This document shows positions 14,601 through 20,537 of a DNA stretch of 64,000 nucleotides, in pieces. The DNA lies in contig NZ_JADDXT010000002.1 in NCBI RefSeq assembly GCF_015330165.1, forward strand, positions 1,424,504 through 1,488,503, read 5' to 3'. The notes under the pieces were generated by a model. That model was not told where the DNA came from. It did no database searches and worked only from the letters and a program-made list of their open reading frames with translations. Source of the stretch: Zobellia roscoffensis. Its GTDB lineage: Bacteria > Bacteroidota > Bacteroidia > Flavobacteriales > Flavobacteriaceae. Made by a program: the position numbers and the translations under genes. Each line of letters starts with the position of its first letter. Within the stretch, counting starts at the first letter, position 1.

Positions 14601-17256
14601 TCCGGAAACTTTTACAGGATTAGAAGTAGGTAATTACAGTATAAGCATTACCAACCTAGATACAGGTTGTGTTATTAATACGGTTCATGCAATTGCTGAC
14701 CCAGATGTTATTGAAGTTATTGCTACTAAATTAACGGATGAACAATGTTTGAACGATGGTGTAGATGACGGAAGTTTTAGTGTTACTATTAACAATTATA
14801 CTGGGCCTTATAGCTATCAAGTATATGATATAAATGATATTCCTGTAGTTGGTGCCGGATTTAGTGGAACAGGTAATACAAGTACTCCTTTAACCATATC
14901 TAATTTAGCCGGAGGAACCTATTACGTGCGAATTACAGAAACCAATGCACCTTTGTGTGATGACGATTCTAATGTAATCACTGTATTGGCTCCAAGTGCT
15001 CCAATAACAGCTGCGATAAGTGAAGAAGCCAATGTTTCTTGTACTAATGATCAAGGTGAAATATTAATAGACCCAACAGGTGGTGAAGGTCCGTATACCA
15101 TCCGTTTAGAAAACACAACTACTTCTGCGGTATATACTGAGACAAATGTTGAAGCCTTTATTTTCAGAAACTTATCGGCTGGTGATTTTCATGTGACTGT
15201 TACAGATGCATTCTCTTGTGTATTCTCTGATAACATTACTTTGATTAGACCTGATGATATTGTAGCTGATATTACAGCAACGACTTTATCTTGTTTCAAT
15301 GGAAATACTGCTAGTATATCTACTACAGTAGGTGCTAGAAATGTTACACCTACCTATGTATATCAGTTGAATGTCTATAACGATATTTCTGGAAGTAACC
15401 TATTGACTACTTCAGTAGGGCAGAGTACAGGTGATTTCAACAATTTAGCTGCTGGTTTCTATAGTGTTACCGTAAGTGATGAAGTTGGATGTTCTGATGA
15501 AACAACCATTGTTGAAATCGTAAACCCAACAGAAGTAGAGGCATCATTAATAAGAACTAGCCCGTTGACATGTACAACAGGTGTAGAATTTGAATTAAGT
15601 GCCACTGGAGGAAGCGGATTTTATGAGTATAGTACAGACAACGTAAGTTGGACAGCAATGCCTGGAAACAGTGTTAATTTACCTCTAAGCGGTATGTTAA
15701 GCGCTGGTATCTATCGCTATTATGTGAGAGATGCTGTAAACTTATGTACAGCTGTTCAATCTAATTCTATTGAAGAAGACCCTATTGATCCTTTAATTTT
15801 AACTGTAGATGAGACTGCTGCGGTAATTAATTGTAATGGAGATAATACCGCTACCATTTATGCCACTGCAGATGGTGGTTTAGGAAACTATCAATATTCG
15901 CTTTATACTGATGCTTCGTTAAGTGTTGCTTCACGTATTGCAGGACCACAAAGCAATGGAATATTTAGTGCATTGCCAGCAGATACCTATTACGTAGATG
16001 TAACAAGTCAAGATTGTAGACTAACAACTCCAGAACGAGTAGTTATTTCTGAACCAACAGCTTTAGAATATACCGATGAAGTTATTAACGTAACCTGTAA
16101 TGGTGAAGAAGATGGTAGTATAACCGTTACTTTATCCGGTGGTTCAGGAGGTTATCAATATGCCATATCTCCAAACCTTAATCAGTTTGATGATGAAAAT
16201 ACATTTGAAGACCTTGCTCCTGGAGATTATAGAGTAATTGCTCAAGATCAGAATGGATGTTTCATAGAATTAGAATATACTATTGATGAACCAGCTGTGA
16301 TTGAAGTTATAGCAACCTCAACACCAGAAATATGCGTAGGTGAAGAAAATGGTACAATTGATCTTACCATTTCAGGTGGAACAGGTGCTTATAGTTCCAG
16401 ATTACATACCGAAACTAATTTTGTTCAAGATAGAACATCCTTTACAGATCTAGTAGAAGGTGTATACATCATATTTGTACGCGATGCCAATGGATGTGAG
16501 GAAAATGTGACCGTAACCGTAGAGCCTGGTGTGAACTTAAATGCTAATGTGGAACCAGTGTATGGTTGTAACGGAAATATTCCAAATAACTACATCAATA
16601 TCACATTGGAAGATGAAAGTGTCTCAGAACAAGTGCTTTATGGAGTAGATACTACAGATCCAGCAGAAATGCAATTAAATCCATTCTTTAGGGATCTGAC
16701 ACCTGGTACTCATTATGTATCAATATCGCACGCCAATGGGTGTATTGTAACCTATGACATAGAAATTGAAGATTACCAACCGTTAACTATTACTTTAGAA
16801 CAAAGCAATATCAACCAGATTACGGCAAACGTTAGTGGAGGTAGAGGTGAATACACGATAACCTTTGGTGATAAAAACAATGGTTCTGACAATACATTCT
16901 ATATTAATCGTACTGATACCTATATAGTTACCGTAACCGATGAAAATGGTTGTGAAGCAGTAGCAAGTATTTTTATGGAGTTTATTGATATTGATATTCC
17001 AAATTTCTTTACCCCAAATGGAGATGCGGAAAATGACACGTGGAAACCTAAAAATGAAGAAGGCTTCCCAGAGATACTAACCATCATATTTGATCGTTAT
17101 GGTAGAGAGGTGTATCGAATGGGTGTCGGTGATCCAGGATGGAATGGTCTTTACTTGCAAAAAGAACTTCCTTCAGGAGATTACTGGTACGTAATCAAAC
17201 TAAACGGAGAGAATGATGACAGAGAATTCGTTGGACACTTTACCCTATATCGCTAA
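2620..17256 (+). CDS. sprB: giant SprB-like gliding motility adhesin with T9SS type B sorting domain
   Basis: The product is 4878 residues. The ATG at 2620 is chosen over an upstream in-frame start at 2524 because it begins a clear signal peptide (MIPKSLKKILAGALFLLAYA) and overlaps the preceding stop codon. An N-terminal globular region comes first, followed by a DUF11-like segment near bases 3860-4110. The bulk is tandem SprB-type repeats with a CNGxxDGxI...GGxxPYxYSxDGG...AGxYxVxVxDxxGC pattern; at least 11 clear CxGxxDG starts were seen and many more are degenerate. The last ~90 residues are a type B sorting domain beginning FFTPNGDAENDTW. SprB of F. johnsoniae (about 6500 residues) is the mobile surface adhesin that moves along the cell during gliding; this homologue is shorter. 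Cys pairs recur at repeat boundaries. Specific ligand unknown. Confidence 0.9.
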   Translation: MIPKSLKKILAGALFLLAYAGFSQEYKAFTRTYPSGENFRYQTNIKGDLTFISNSILNRDENIPGRRPEDPYDNLNTNGNYWPSSNRNTETGGYYNYNDRKNMRYIDVDTDTNTFSSSTATFTFPSADCNLIRYAGLYWSATYPRDDTADPVGTPRDYEIDEIKFKVPGGTYVDITADEILYDGLTDTALSANAPYACYADVTSLITPLANPEGDYTIANVPSAEGYGIAPNGSGIMTGGAAGGWTLVIVYENPNTSGKLITTFDGFARVTGSDTININYSGFNTIPVGPVNANIGAASLEGDFRITGDRLRISAASNGGFTTLSNGTNPSNNFFNSNITRNGTHATNRNPFSLNTLGFDSDIFNLNNPTNSVIPNNETAATFRFQTNGDQYYPFFNSFNIEIIEPDIVLEKKVEDIAGNDITGLGVNLGQILDYVLTFQNTGNDDAVNYTIRDILPINVTLDEANLDMPTGTTYTYDPATREVDFFIPNSFVEIGDTPGQIRMRVQVAENCFDFIDACTDLIQNLAYSTYQGRINDNQITDDPSVSDFDNCGFVTPGATNFLLDDLSDCNFTRTVQLCGLSAVLDAGDNFDDYIWVRDENGNGQIDASDPVLNDGDPDSDQSTLEVTEVGTYIVDKIVADPCKGFKEIMIVERYGTTQTNPLVDYFNDTNSDADPTNDIQGEIVQCSIDGDLLPKFFLCGSADIQPIRLNILDAQSISWEKLDEGSCIAAPDDCANKNLTCTWNEVATGSNYDADTAGKYRLVINYTNGCFSRFYFDVFQNNLDILYNDRDIICNTNGNITITNLGSNYGYQLVDVANNTIVVPFSANNGPSFDIATNGAYRVDVTQLDSSGNPIPDACIFNTPDIGILDRDFQVDVTTTPSNCNAQGIIKIDILNVEPNYTYVLRRSDGTLIDDETAQSDNTHSFNVNAGDYTIEASSQDGCFYTEDVTVTRTPDPTVLAVTTRNIGCTAGTIELTGAGGLPNPDYSYAIWSKNGTNLYADVTSIPGDAYDTNPIFSFGWRDTDADDIDEYFAGEDGDYIFVIVDSNNCFAFSNEVTISDNGAMTLDSITETAPSCSGDSDGAITINTTGGVAPYEFSIDGGTTTQGTPNFVNLIAGTYEVFVTDSSGCSFSQTVDLTEPFPLSASAGVSRDATCDPNGAEVRVTNVTGGTSPYQYSFDGGATYGASSTATLPPGDYTVIVTDGSCEFPMNVTVEDVPDEPEVTLTPEVSYDCDGLATVTATPNITTYNYTYALDGVVNSPDPTSNVFLNVGPGTYTVSTNYTSQTPPTPSLLLAEDFGSGTTIPSPNTNGYTYEDQTNNAPGDSNSNVNDFEYTVTSDIVAPFGTWINPIDHTSGTRTGQGRYLVMNVGTPTPTQIIYSKQINDVIPNQDLSVTLYVMNLLRQGTGGLDPNLTVEIRETGTTNVVQSIRTGEIAKNTGSSDWVEFTATLNPGANTTLDFVIRSEVNGNGGNDFALDDIVIHQVPEVCEQTVETAVTVVAGNVFTANITGSTDVSCNGLNDGSITFEVENFNAAGFEYSIDGGAFIASTLSPVTSPSNLGAGSHTLVVRKADETTCSRTLTQTINAPDALEAFASITTELSCTNGGATITASVTGGTAAYEYQLEDNLGAIVGTFDYATNGANTVFSGLAAGDYIVKVRDANTCEDAINAALTVAAANPITFNVTPTACYPGGNTATIQVDVTDGNGDYTFSINGNPWVSPTPANSTTHTFSGLSNGTYTINVQDGFGCIGVLQNITIDPQLTVSASAPTITACATDTDITISASGGDNNYVFAVVTNGTAVLDGDFNTTNPVTVSAAGDYDVYVRDNSGGADYCSAMYTITVNQDAPIAITPTPTAVTCFGESNGAISVVVDSGGNAPFMYSIDNGTTYVTENSFPNLSAGTYPVRVRDSNNCETTPQDVVVTEPSQLVAEASITQNYTCLVDGEITVGNVTPTTGGSGDYQYSINGSAWTASSSTGVHTFSGLTDGTYSIRVRDANATSCELTLADVIIAPLPTEPTLSTSVTYNCDGTGNITVLPNDASYTYSIDGATAQTPNLFSDVAIGSHTIVVNYGSDCTVDTTVIVEDGYAFEASITAFENLDCNADSSGTITINADNYGTGGFEYSLNGAAFVGPFTAAEQITGLAAQAHSIEVRDVDNAVASLPGCTVLLNQTLTEPDAIVASASITEQYTCNNTGATITASAIGGTPTYEYQLEDDLGTTITTYQTEATFAGVPAGDYIVRVRDTNSCSDPINTAITVTAPVVPTFDTIATACYSGTNDASIQVDVTAGNGGYSFRIDGGPFVAATPVTGTTHTFDNLANGTYTIDVRDAYGCTAVQQTITIDPQLVVSVDVVDISACNDGSITVNATGGNGTLVYAIVPANTSPSGLYSTTNFLNVTSAMATANPTGYDVYVLDNNGASPSCSFLQEDIILTPVATLTASGTATDPECFDGLGSIDATVGGGTGPFTYQLVDLTPADGIDYGTTNTNISTTTLTFSGIGIGDYEITVTDTNSCAVTSATITINNATEITADIVPILPAACNDPDPNEYGFRFDNVTAPAGGTIEYSNDGGASWQLSDELRGTDSGTEVFPSIRVTLPSGTICQRDFDRYIIPYPLDDLDITLSAIIIGCNDLRVTVEGSEGNPIPGYEYTYTDDPANFNTFVSNPNVWTAPLPSGTSHTFQNIDPTTPQYPEVPLLVPGRTYVFYVRDGAGCIRQSNVNVNDIPGINLPIEITSDITPSCFGAANGSITFNLNPTTSYPSMRWEVYELGNGTPIETSGGNVPYNNTITTTIGLGEGEYYIDVIQVDGSNADACTGGSENTYLQELNALNATATATRDISCNLSGLITIDNITGGGGAPYTFDVTGPAGFTPLTGTNTNPVQIPVNSPAGDYTVTINDQYGCSFTMAAVTLDLSPNPTIDSITQDNCSAPIDLTVVGNSAAGNIRYAIVPAGDPAPTTYLDNAGLFENVADGSYDVYIIDGNGCTNSQSAFVVHPVLSAKAELTKTLDCTASPDAVIAIEVLDGSGSYEYSITNTAGAPAVTQTVVPGNPFNYQAPAAGDYTITIYDTNTPSSLSCNREFVINVPTRIEPVVNTIAATDVTCIGDSDGAITISAIDNATGPYTFEITSMDGAATSINPTSFTNTTATFTGLAPTTTAAGYIVTLRGNSTTNNCTTDSAPIEIAEPLTITVTMDAVVEFGCTTANNQNDASISVASATGGSNTFVRYEFIKNDNPNTVAVEADVVVQNGSNETYIETDILGGAYTINVYDDNGCSGTTTETIAPFVEISNPTVTIDTDVSCNPGDDAVVSIGVDLTPPSGTPTLSYSVVGTDNAYSNLNQPTNSFTGIGVGNYEVTVTNTDTGCFVQTTFEIEDPNTFEITADTVDVVCNGDDGSVSFTISDVTNPYAAGFTWQIYNSQGTVATGDDTIIVAATGTSANVGPTTPYAIGAGEYRVEVTQDSNPSCVASELFTIAGPSDPISANRIFTDITCVPGNNGTITITDVTGGWGGYSYLIFDAAGPVIDTTDPASYISNQKEENLTAATYQVWVMDSRGCAEQLADVVLADPTPITADLRINQPNCTDLEGEIEVINVLNGQGSNYSYQLQFFNTGTSAFEDMRPIQTSAIFSGLGAGEYQVIVSDQWGCVGTTSTSIDLHEPISPLASVVKTIDCSTTDPGGQITISQTGGSGSFRYDVQYPLSAPATVDDTNNTGIFTGLTQVGDYVFTITDLDPNHGCSTTITQRLETAVIPVMNVDSSTNVTCNGLDDGTISVSVTDNGVGPYTFSIITGPGSTATFPIAATSSTATSAFFDGLEGSVAGITYTIEARGANNCTITTDVTITELNVITVDPITILEYGCTIGNNGNNASISFTNASGGTGTFVRYVFIRDGSVVQDGSNTTYFETDGLGGSYELRVYDDAGCSALSATDTVLPFVEISNATVTTTQEAACSPLNNAEIEVGVTVSPSGATPNLEYTVTGINVTYSQTIASTNNPETFTGLEVGNYSISITNLDTGCVINTVHAIADPDVIEVIATKLTDEQCLNDGVDDGSFSVTINNYTGPYSYQVYDINDIPVVGAGFSGTGNTSTPLTISNLAGGTYYVRITETNAPLCDDDSNVITVLAPSAPITAAISEEANVSCTNDQGEILIDPTGGEGPYTIRLENTTTSAVYTETNVEAFIFRNLSAGDFHVTVTDAFSCVFSDNITLIRPDDIVADITATTLSCFNGNTASISTTVGARNVTPTYVYQLNVYNDISGSNLLTTSVGQSTGDFNNLAAGFYSVTVSDEVGCSDETTIVEIVNPTEVEASLIRTSPLTCTTGVEFELSATGGSGFYEYSTDNVSWTAMPGNSVNLPLSGMLSAGIYRYYVRDAVNLCTAVQSNSIEEDPIDPLILTVDETAAVINCNGDNTATIYATADGGLGNYQYSLYTDASLSVASRIAGPQSNGIFSALPADTYYVDVTSQDCRLTTPERVVISEPTALEYTDEVINVTCNGEEDGSITVTLSGGSGGYQYAISPNLNQFDDENTFEDLAPGDYRVIAQDQNGCFIELEYTIDEPAVIEVIATSTPEICVGEENGTIDLTISGGTGAYSSRLHTETNFVQDRTSFTDLVEGVYIIFVRDANGCEENVTVTVEPGVNLNANVEPVYGCNGNIPNNYINITLEDESVSEQVLYGVDTTDPAEMQLNPFFRDLTPGTHYVSISHANGCIVTYDIEIEDYQPLTITLEQSNINQITANVSGGRGEYTITFGDKNNGSDNTFYINRTDTYIVTVTDENGCEAVASIFMEFIDIDIPNFFTPNGDAENDTWKPKNEEGFPEILTIIFDRYGREVYRMGVGDPGWNGLYLQKELPSGDYWYVIKLNGENDDREFVGHFTLYR

Positions 17257-17287
17257 ATAAAATACTTAACCTACAACCTATAGTACC

Positions 17288-18241
17288 ATGCGCAAATTCA
17301 TATGGACCTTGCTGCTCTTATCGGGCATTATAACTGCGAGAGGTCAGGAGCTCAATTCGCCCCAACTTACTCAATATTTGGCAGATAACCCCTTTGTTCT
17401 ATCTCCAGTGTATGCTGGTATAGGCGATCATGTAAAAATTAGACTTAATGGTCTTACACAGTGGGTGGGAATTAAAGATGCCCCGCAAACACAGTCTTTA
17501 GCAGCAGACATGCGTCTGGGTGAAAAATCAGGTATAGGGCTATTCCTGTATAATGATAAAAACGGATATACTAAACAACAAGGTGCGAGGGTTTCTTTCG
17601 CGCATCACTTAACCCTAGATAGATATGATGATGAATTTCTTTCATTTGGTCTTTCATACAATTTTAACCAGTTTAGAATAGACATTGATAAATTTGTGGA
17701 TGCTAATCTTGATCCGGGTGTTATTAACAACCGTCAAACCAGCAATCATAACTTTGATGTAGGTGTGTTGTACCGGTATGGTAAATTTTATATAAGTGGA
17801 AATGCTTCTAACCTTTTAGGAAAAGATCCTAGTAGCTTTACATTTAATGCCGATGAGCCTAATGAGTTAAGAAACTATTATGTGTATACAGGATATCGTT
17901 ATAGAAAAAATAAGAACAGTGATCTAGAAATAGAACCTTCTGTATTATTCAAAATGTTTGAAAGTGATGGTCGTTCTGAAACAGATTTAAACTTAAAATT
18001 TAGATGGTATAATTTTGAAGATTATTTCTATGCAGGTGTTAACTACCGTTTCTTAAATGATCAAATAGGTAGTCCCCTCTTTGTAGCCCCTTTTGCCGGT
18101 CTAAAGAAAAATAATTTCTATTTTGGATATTCGTATCAAATAATTCTTAACGAATTACTTACCTACAGTACAGGTACCCATGTAGTTACCATAGGTGTAG
18201 ATTTATTTCAAGGTCTTAGTAACTGTCGTTGTACATACTAA
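17288..18241 (+). CDS. sprF: SprF, PorP/SprF-family T9SS membrane partner
   Basis: This 317-residue protein has a signal peptide (about 1-19, ITARGQ end) followed by the PorP/SprF pattern (LTQYLADNPFVLSPVYAGIG) and alternating strands typical of an outer-membrane beta barrel, ending VTIGVDLFQG. It lies 31 bp after the giant adhesin, in the same order as F. johnsoniae sprB-sprF. There, SprF is needed for SprB to reach the surface, so this protein probably serves the adjacent adhesin. It lacks the C-terminal SPOR-like repeats of its paralogue at the head of the cluster. No clear terminator hairpin was found after it; about 100 bp separate it from folB. Confidence 0.88.
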   Translation: MRKFIWTLLLLSGIITARGQELNSPQLTQYLADNPFVLSPVYAGIGDHVKIRLNGLTQWVGIKDAPQTQSLAADMRLGEKSGIGLFLYNDKNGYTKQQGARVSFAHHLTLDRYDDEFLSFGLSYNFNQFRIDIDKFVDANLDPGVINNRQTSNHNFDVGVLYRYGKFYISGNASNLLGKDPSSFTFNADEPNELRNYYVYTGYRYRKNKNSDLEIEPSVLFKMFESDGRSETDLNLKFRWYNFEDYFYAGVNYRFLNDQIGSPLFVAPFAGLKKNNFYFGYSYQIILNELLTYSTGTHVVTIGVDLFQGLSNCRCTY

Positions 18242-18320
18242 AAAACAGAACTATTTTAAACATCAGTATAGCCTTAAAAATTACCTTTTAGCTTTCTATC
18301 TTTATTCCAGCTGTTTCAAT

Positions 18321-18328
18321 TAAATTTG
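18321..18328 (+). promoter_or_regulatory. Bacteroidota -7 promoter box for folB
   Basis: TAAATTTG matches the TAnnTTTG -7 consensus of the Bacteroidota primary sigma factor and ends 17 bp before the proposed TTG start of folB. No convincing TTG -33 element was seen at the usual distance. Confidence 0.45.
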
Positions 18329-18345
18329 CAGAAATATATTTAATT

Positions 18346-18708
18346 TTGGATAAGGTTAAGGTTAGTAATATAAGGGTTTATGCCCACCATGGTTGCTTAG
18401 CGGAAGAAACCGCAATAGGGAGTGAATATTTGGTAAACGTGTCTGTTGATGCCGATTTGACCAAAGCATCAATTTCCGATAAATTAACTGATACAGTTGA
18501 TTATGTTCATATCAACCATATTGTAAAGGAGGAAATGAAAATACCTTCTAAGCTTTTGGAACATATTGGTAAACGTATCATAGACCGTATTTTCTTAGAA
18601 ATAGCAATCGTAAAAAAAGCAGAAGTTGAGGTTTCCAAAATAAACCCGCCTATTGGTGGTGATGTAGAGAAGGTAACTATTGTTTTAAAAGAAAAGCGAA
18701 AAAAGTAA
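18346..18708 (+). CDS. folB: dihydroneopterin aldolase FolB
   Basis: The 120-residue length is usual for FolB, which converts dihydroneopterin to 6-hydroxymethyl-dihydropterin and glycolaldehyde in folate synthesis. Family landmarks are the N-terminal VSNIRVYAHHGCLAEE with the active-site glutamate region, strand LVNVSVDAD, the DTVDYVHI segment, and the C-terminal KINPPIGGDVEKVTIVL carrying the conserved lysine. The start codon is TTG at 18346; no in-frame ATG gives a full N-terminus. The gene probably has its own promoter (TAnnTTTG at 18321) rather than belonging to the spr operon. It is followed by tRNA-Cys. Confidence 0.9.
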   Translation: MDKVKVSNIRVYAHHGCLAEETAIGSEYLVNVSVDADLTKASISDKLTDTVDYVHINHIVKEEMKIPSKLLEHIGKRIIDRIFLEIAIVKKAEVEVSKINPPIGGDVEKVTIVLKEKRKK

Positions 18709-18835
18709 CCTTCTAAATATCTGAAATTACTATCTAAACATCTGCAAATCTTTACACTTACAAATTTTCTTACGAGCTATAATGAGCCAGTGTAAAAAAA
18801 AAGTAAAGTAAAAATAACATTTCCATCAAAAAAAC

Positions 18836-18843
18836 TATCTTTG
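18836..18843 (+). promoter_or_regulatory. -7 promoter box for tRNA-Cys
   Basis: TATCTTTG is an exact match to the TAnnTTTG consensus and ends 11 bp before the first base of the tRNA, a distance that would give a very short 5' leader. Confidence 0.6.
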
Positions 18844-18854
18844 CACCTGCAAAT

Positions 18855-18925
18855 GGCATCGTGGCCGAGTGGCTAGGCAGAGCTCTGCAAAAGCTTGTAC
18901 AGCAGTTCGAATCTGCTCGATGCCT
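18855..18925 (+). tRNA. tRNA-Cys (anticodon GCA)
   Basis: The sequence folds as a cloverleaf with a 7-bp acceptor stem (GGCATCG with CGATGCC). The anticodon arm has loop CTGCAAA (anticodon GCA) on a GAGCT/AGCTT stem. The T arm is AGCAG-TTCGAAT-CTGCT. The discriminator base is U, the known identity base for cysteine tRNAs. The 3' CCA is not encoded. Confidence 0.95.
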
Positions 18926-18929
18926 CAAC

Positions 18930-18961
18930 AAAAAACCTTCGTAAATTACGAAGGTTTTTTT
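18930..18961 (+). terminator. rho-independent terminator after tRNA-Cys
   Basis: The perfect inverted repeat AAAAACCTTCGTA / TACGAAGGTTTTT with a 3-nt centre is followed by a T run, 5 bp after the tRNA. It would also work for transcripts arriving from the minus strand, where the LysE-type gene ends at 19009. Confidence 0.85.
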
Positions 18962-19008
18962 ATTCCGCTATTTTCCATAACCCAAATAAAATAAGGGTTT
19001 ATTTCATT

Positions 19009-19680
19009 TTACTGCAACTTTTCCATACGTTCAATTCCTTCTTCAATAGTAAACTGGTCTTTGGGTAAAAAACCTTTAACTATGAGTACAATACCACATA
19101 TAACTAGAATAATACCAAGTCCTTTTTTTATCAAATAAATTCTTTGAACAGTGAGCTTTCGCTTTAATTGTTTCGCTAAAAGAATTTTAAAAATGTCCGT
19201 TACAAAATAAGCGCCTACCATTGTTGAAAAGAATACTACTATACGGTTAGGTTCATTATCTAAACTTGGACCTACAACAATAATAATACCTAACCAAAAT
19301 ACGAGAACACCAATATTGATAAAATTGAGTAAAAATCCTTTGATGAATAGGCCTAAATAATCACTTTTCTTAACTTTTATATGAGTTTCTACTTGCTTGG
19401 GAGGTTTTTTAAAAATAGTAGTAATACCATATACCAGAAGAATTACACCACCAAAGACATATAACCCTGGTTGATTACTTAAATTTTCTAAAAGTTGAAA
19501 ACTACTAAAATAGGCAACAACAAGAAAAACCCCATCTGCTAGAATAACACCAAAATCAAAAACAATAGCAGCTCTAAAGCCTTTTATTGCACTGGTTTCT
19601 AAAAGCACAAAGAAAACAGGACCGATCATAAAACTTAATAAAAAGCCTAAAGGAACCGCTGCCTGAATGTCTTCCCACAT
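19009..19680 (-). CDS. LysE-family amino acid exporter
   Basis: This 223-residue integral membrane protein has about six hydrophobic helices and the LysE/RhtB N-terminal pattern (GFLLSFMIGPVFFVLLETS, then GFRAAIVFDFGVILAD). Members export amino acids or similar small solutes across the inner membrane; the substrate here cannot be read from sequence. The charged loop around residues 93-110 (KKPPKQVETHIKVKKSD) separates the two halves. A complete Bacteroidota promoter lies about 85 bp upstream (19766-19794). Confidence 0.85.
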   Translation of the reverse strand: MWEDIQAAVPLGFLLSFMIGPVFFVLLETSAIKGFRAAIVFDFGVILADGVFLVVAYFSSFQLLENLSNQPGLYVFGGVILLVYGITTIFKKPPKQVETHIKVKKSDYLGLFIKGFLLNFINIGVLVFWLGIIIVVGPSLDNEPNRIVVFFSTMVGAYFVTDIFKILLAKQLKRKLTVQRIYLIKKGLGIILVICGIVLIVKGFLPKDQFTIEEGIERMEKLQ

Positions 19681-19765
19681 GTGTTATTCTGCGTATTTCT
19701 GTTATTAGTTTGAGGAGAAATGGTAGTTATAAAACCTCTTGCACAGTTTTGTACTGCTTGGTATG

Positions 19766-19794
19766 CAAAGTTAAGAGATCGTAACCGGATACAA
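19766..19794 (-). promoter_or_regulatory. promoter for the LysE-type gene
   Basis: On the minus strand this reads TTG, an 18-bp spacer, then TAACTTTG, matching the Bacteroidota -33/-7 consensus with allowed spacing. Transcription would start near 19760, giving a leader of about 80 nt. The -33 TTG is 7 bp below the end of the convergently read head-GIN gene at 19801. Confidence 0.6.
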
Positions 19795-19800
19795 AACCAG

Positions 19801-20481
19801 TTACATTCGTGTTACGGTGCCACCAAATACAGTTTTTTCATCCATTTTTTTTGGATCACCATATACAAGTACCTCACCACCAGCCTTTACGGTTGCCTTT
19901 ACATAATCCGAAGCAAAAATTTCTGCTCTAGACCCTGCATTAACATTAATAGTAGAAAATTTGGTTTTGAACTCTTTACCTTCGTAAATGCCTCCGGTAT
20001 TAATAACAATATCTTGTAAGTTTGAAGAACCAATAGTAGAAATAATACCTCCTGTAACCGTCTTTATTAACATCTGTTCTACCTCGGCATTAATTTCTAA
20101 TTCACCTCCTTCTTGAGCTTTTAATTCCAGTACTTCCTGTTTAATAGGTTCCTCAGAGGCTATCCGGGCATCTTCATTTACATCTATTACAATCAGATTT
20201 TCTGTATAATAGATTTCTACAAAGGTTCTATATCCACTAAAAATTTTACCTATTTGCATGCGTATTTTAAGCACACCATCATTATTAACAATGGCTACTT
20301 TATCTATATTCTCACCAGATATGACTGCTTTGTTCACATCAGCTTTAATAAGCGTCACAGAAAGACCGTCAAAAGCCTTAACCTCTGAGAATTTGGTTAG
20401 GTCTTGTGTCATCTTAGCGTCCTGGGCAAAACTAAATTGGAGCCCAAGTATACAAATGACAAGCAAAACGAACTTTTTCAT
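19801..20481 (-). CDS. head-GIN domain (DUF2807) exported protein
   Basis: The 226-residue protein has a signal peptide (about 1-19, QFSFAQ). The rest is a repetitive beta-rich domain of the head-GIN/DUF2807 type: an N-terminal FSEVKAFDGLSVTLIKAD followed by strands with repeated NxGG/AGGE turns (TGGIISTIGSSN, INTGGIYEG, VNAGSRAEI, KAGGEVLVYGDP). This family is common in Bacteroidota and probably forms a beta-helix in the periplasm or at the surface; its function is not established. It is separated from RNase R by about 56 bp and may be read through from it. Confidence 0.8.
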   Translation of the reverse strand: MKKFVLLVICILGLQFSFAQDAKMTQDLTKFSEVKAFDGLSVTLIKADVNKAVISGENIDKVAIVNNDGVLKIRMQIGKIFSGYRTFVEIYYTENLIVIDVNEDARIASEEPIKQEVLELKAQEGGELEINAEVEQMLIKTVTGGIISTIGSSNLQDIVINTGGIYEGKEFKTKFSTINVNAGSRAEIFASDYVKATVKAGGEVLVYGDPKKMDEKTVFGGTVTRM

Positions 20482-20537
20482 AATGTACCTTTTAGGTTAT
20501 TTTGATAGTTCAAAGACAAATTCCGTTCCAAAAACGA

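Noticed and set aside
2620..17256. CRISPR-like or nucleotide tandem array in the repeat region
   Set aside because: Repetition is at protein level with diverged DNA; no constant repeat and spacer pattern is seen.
18242..18345. Riboswitch upstream of folB
   Set aside because: Only about 100 bp, no recognisable conserved core or alternative hairpins; a simple promoter explains it.
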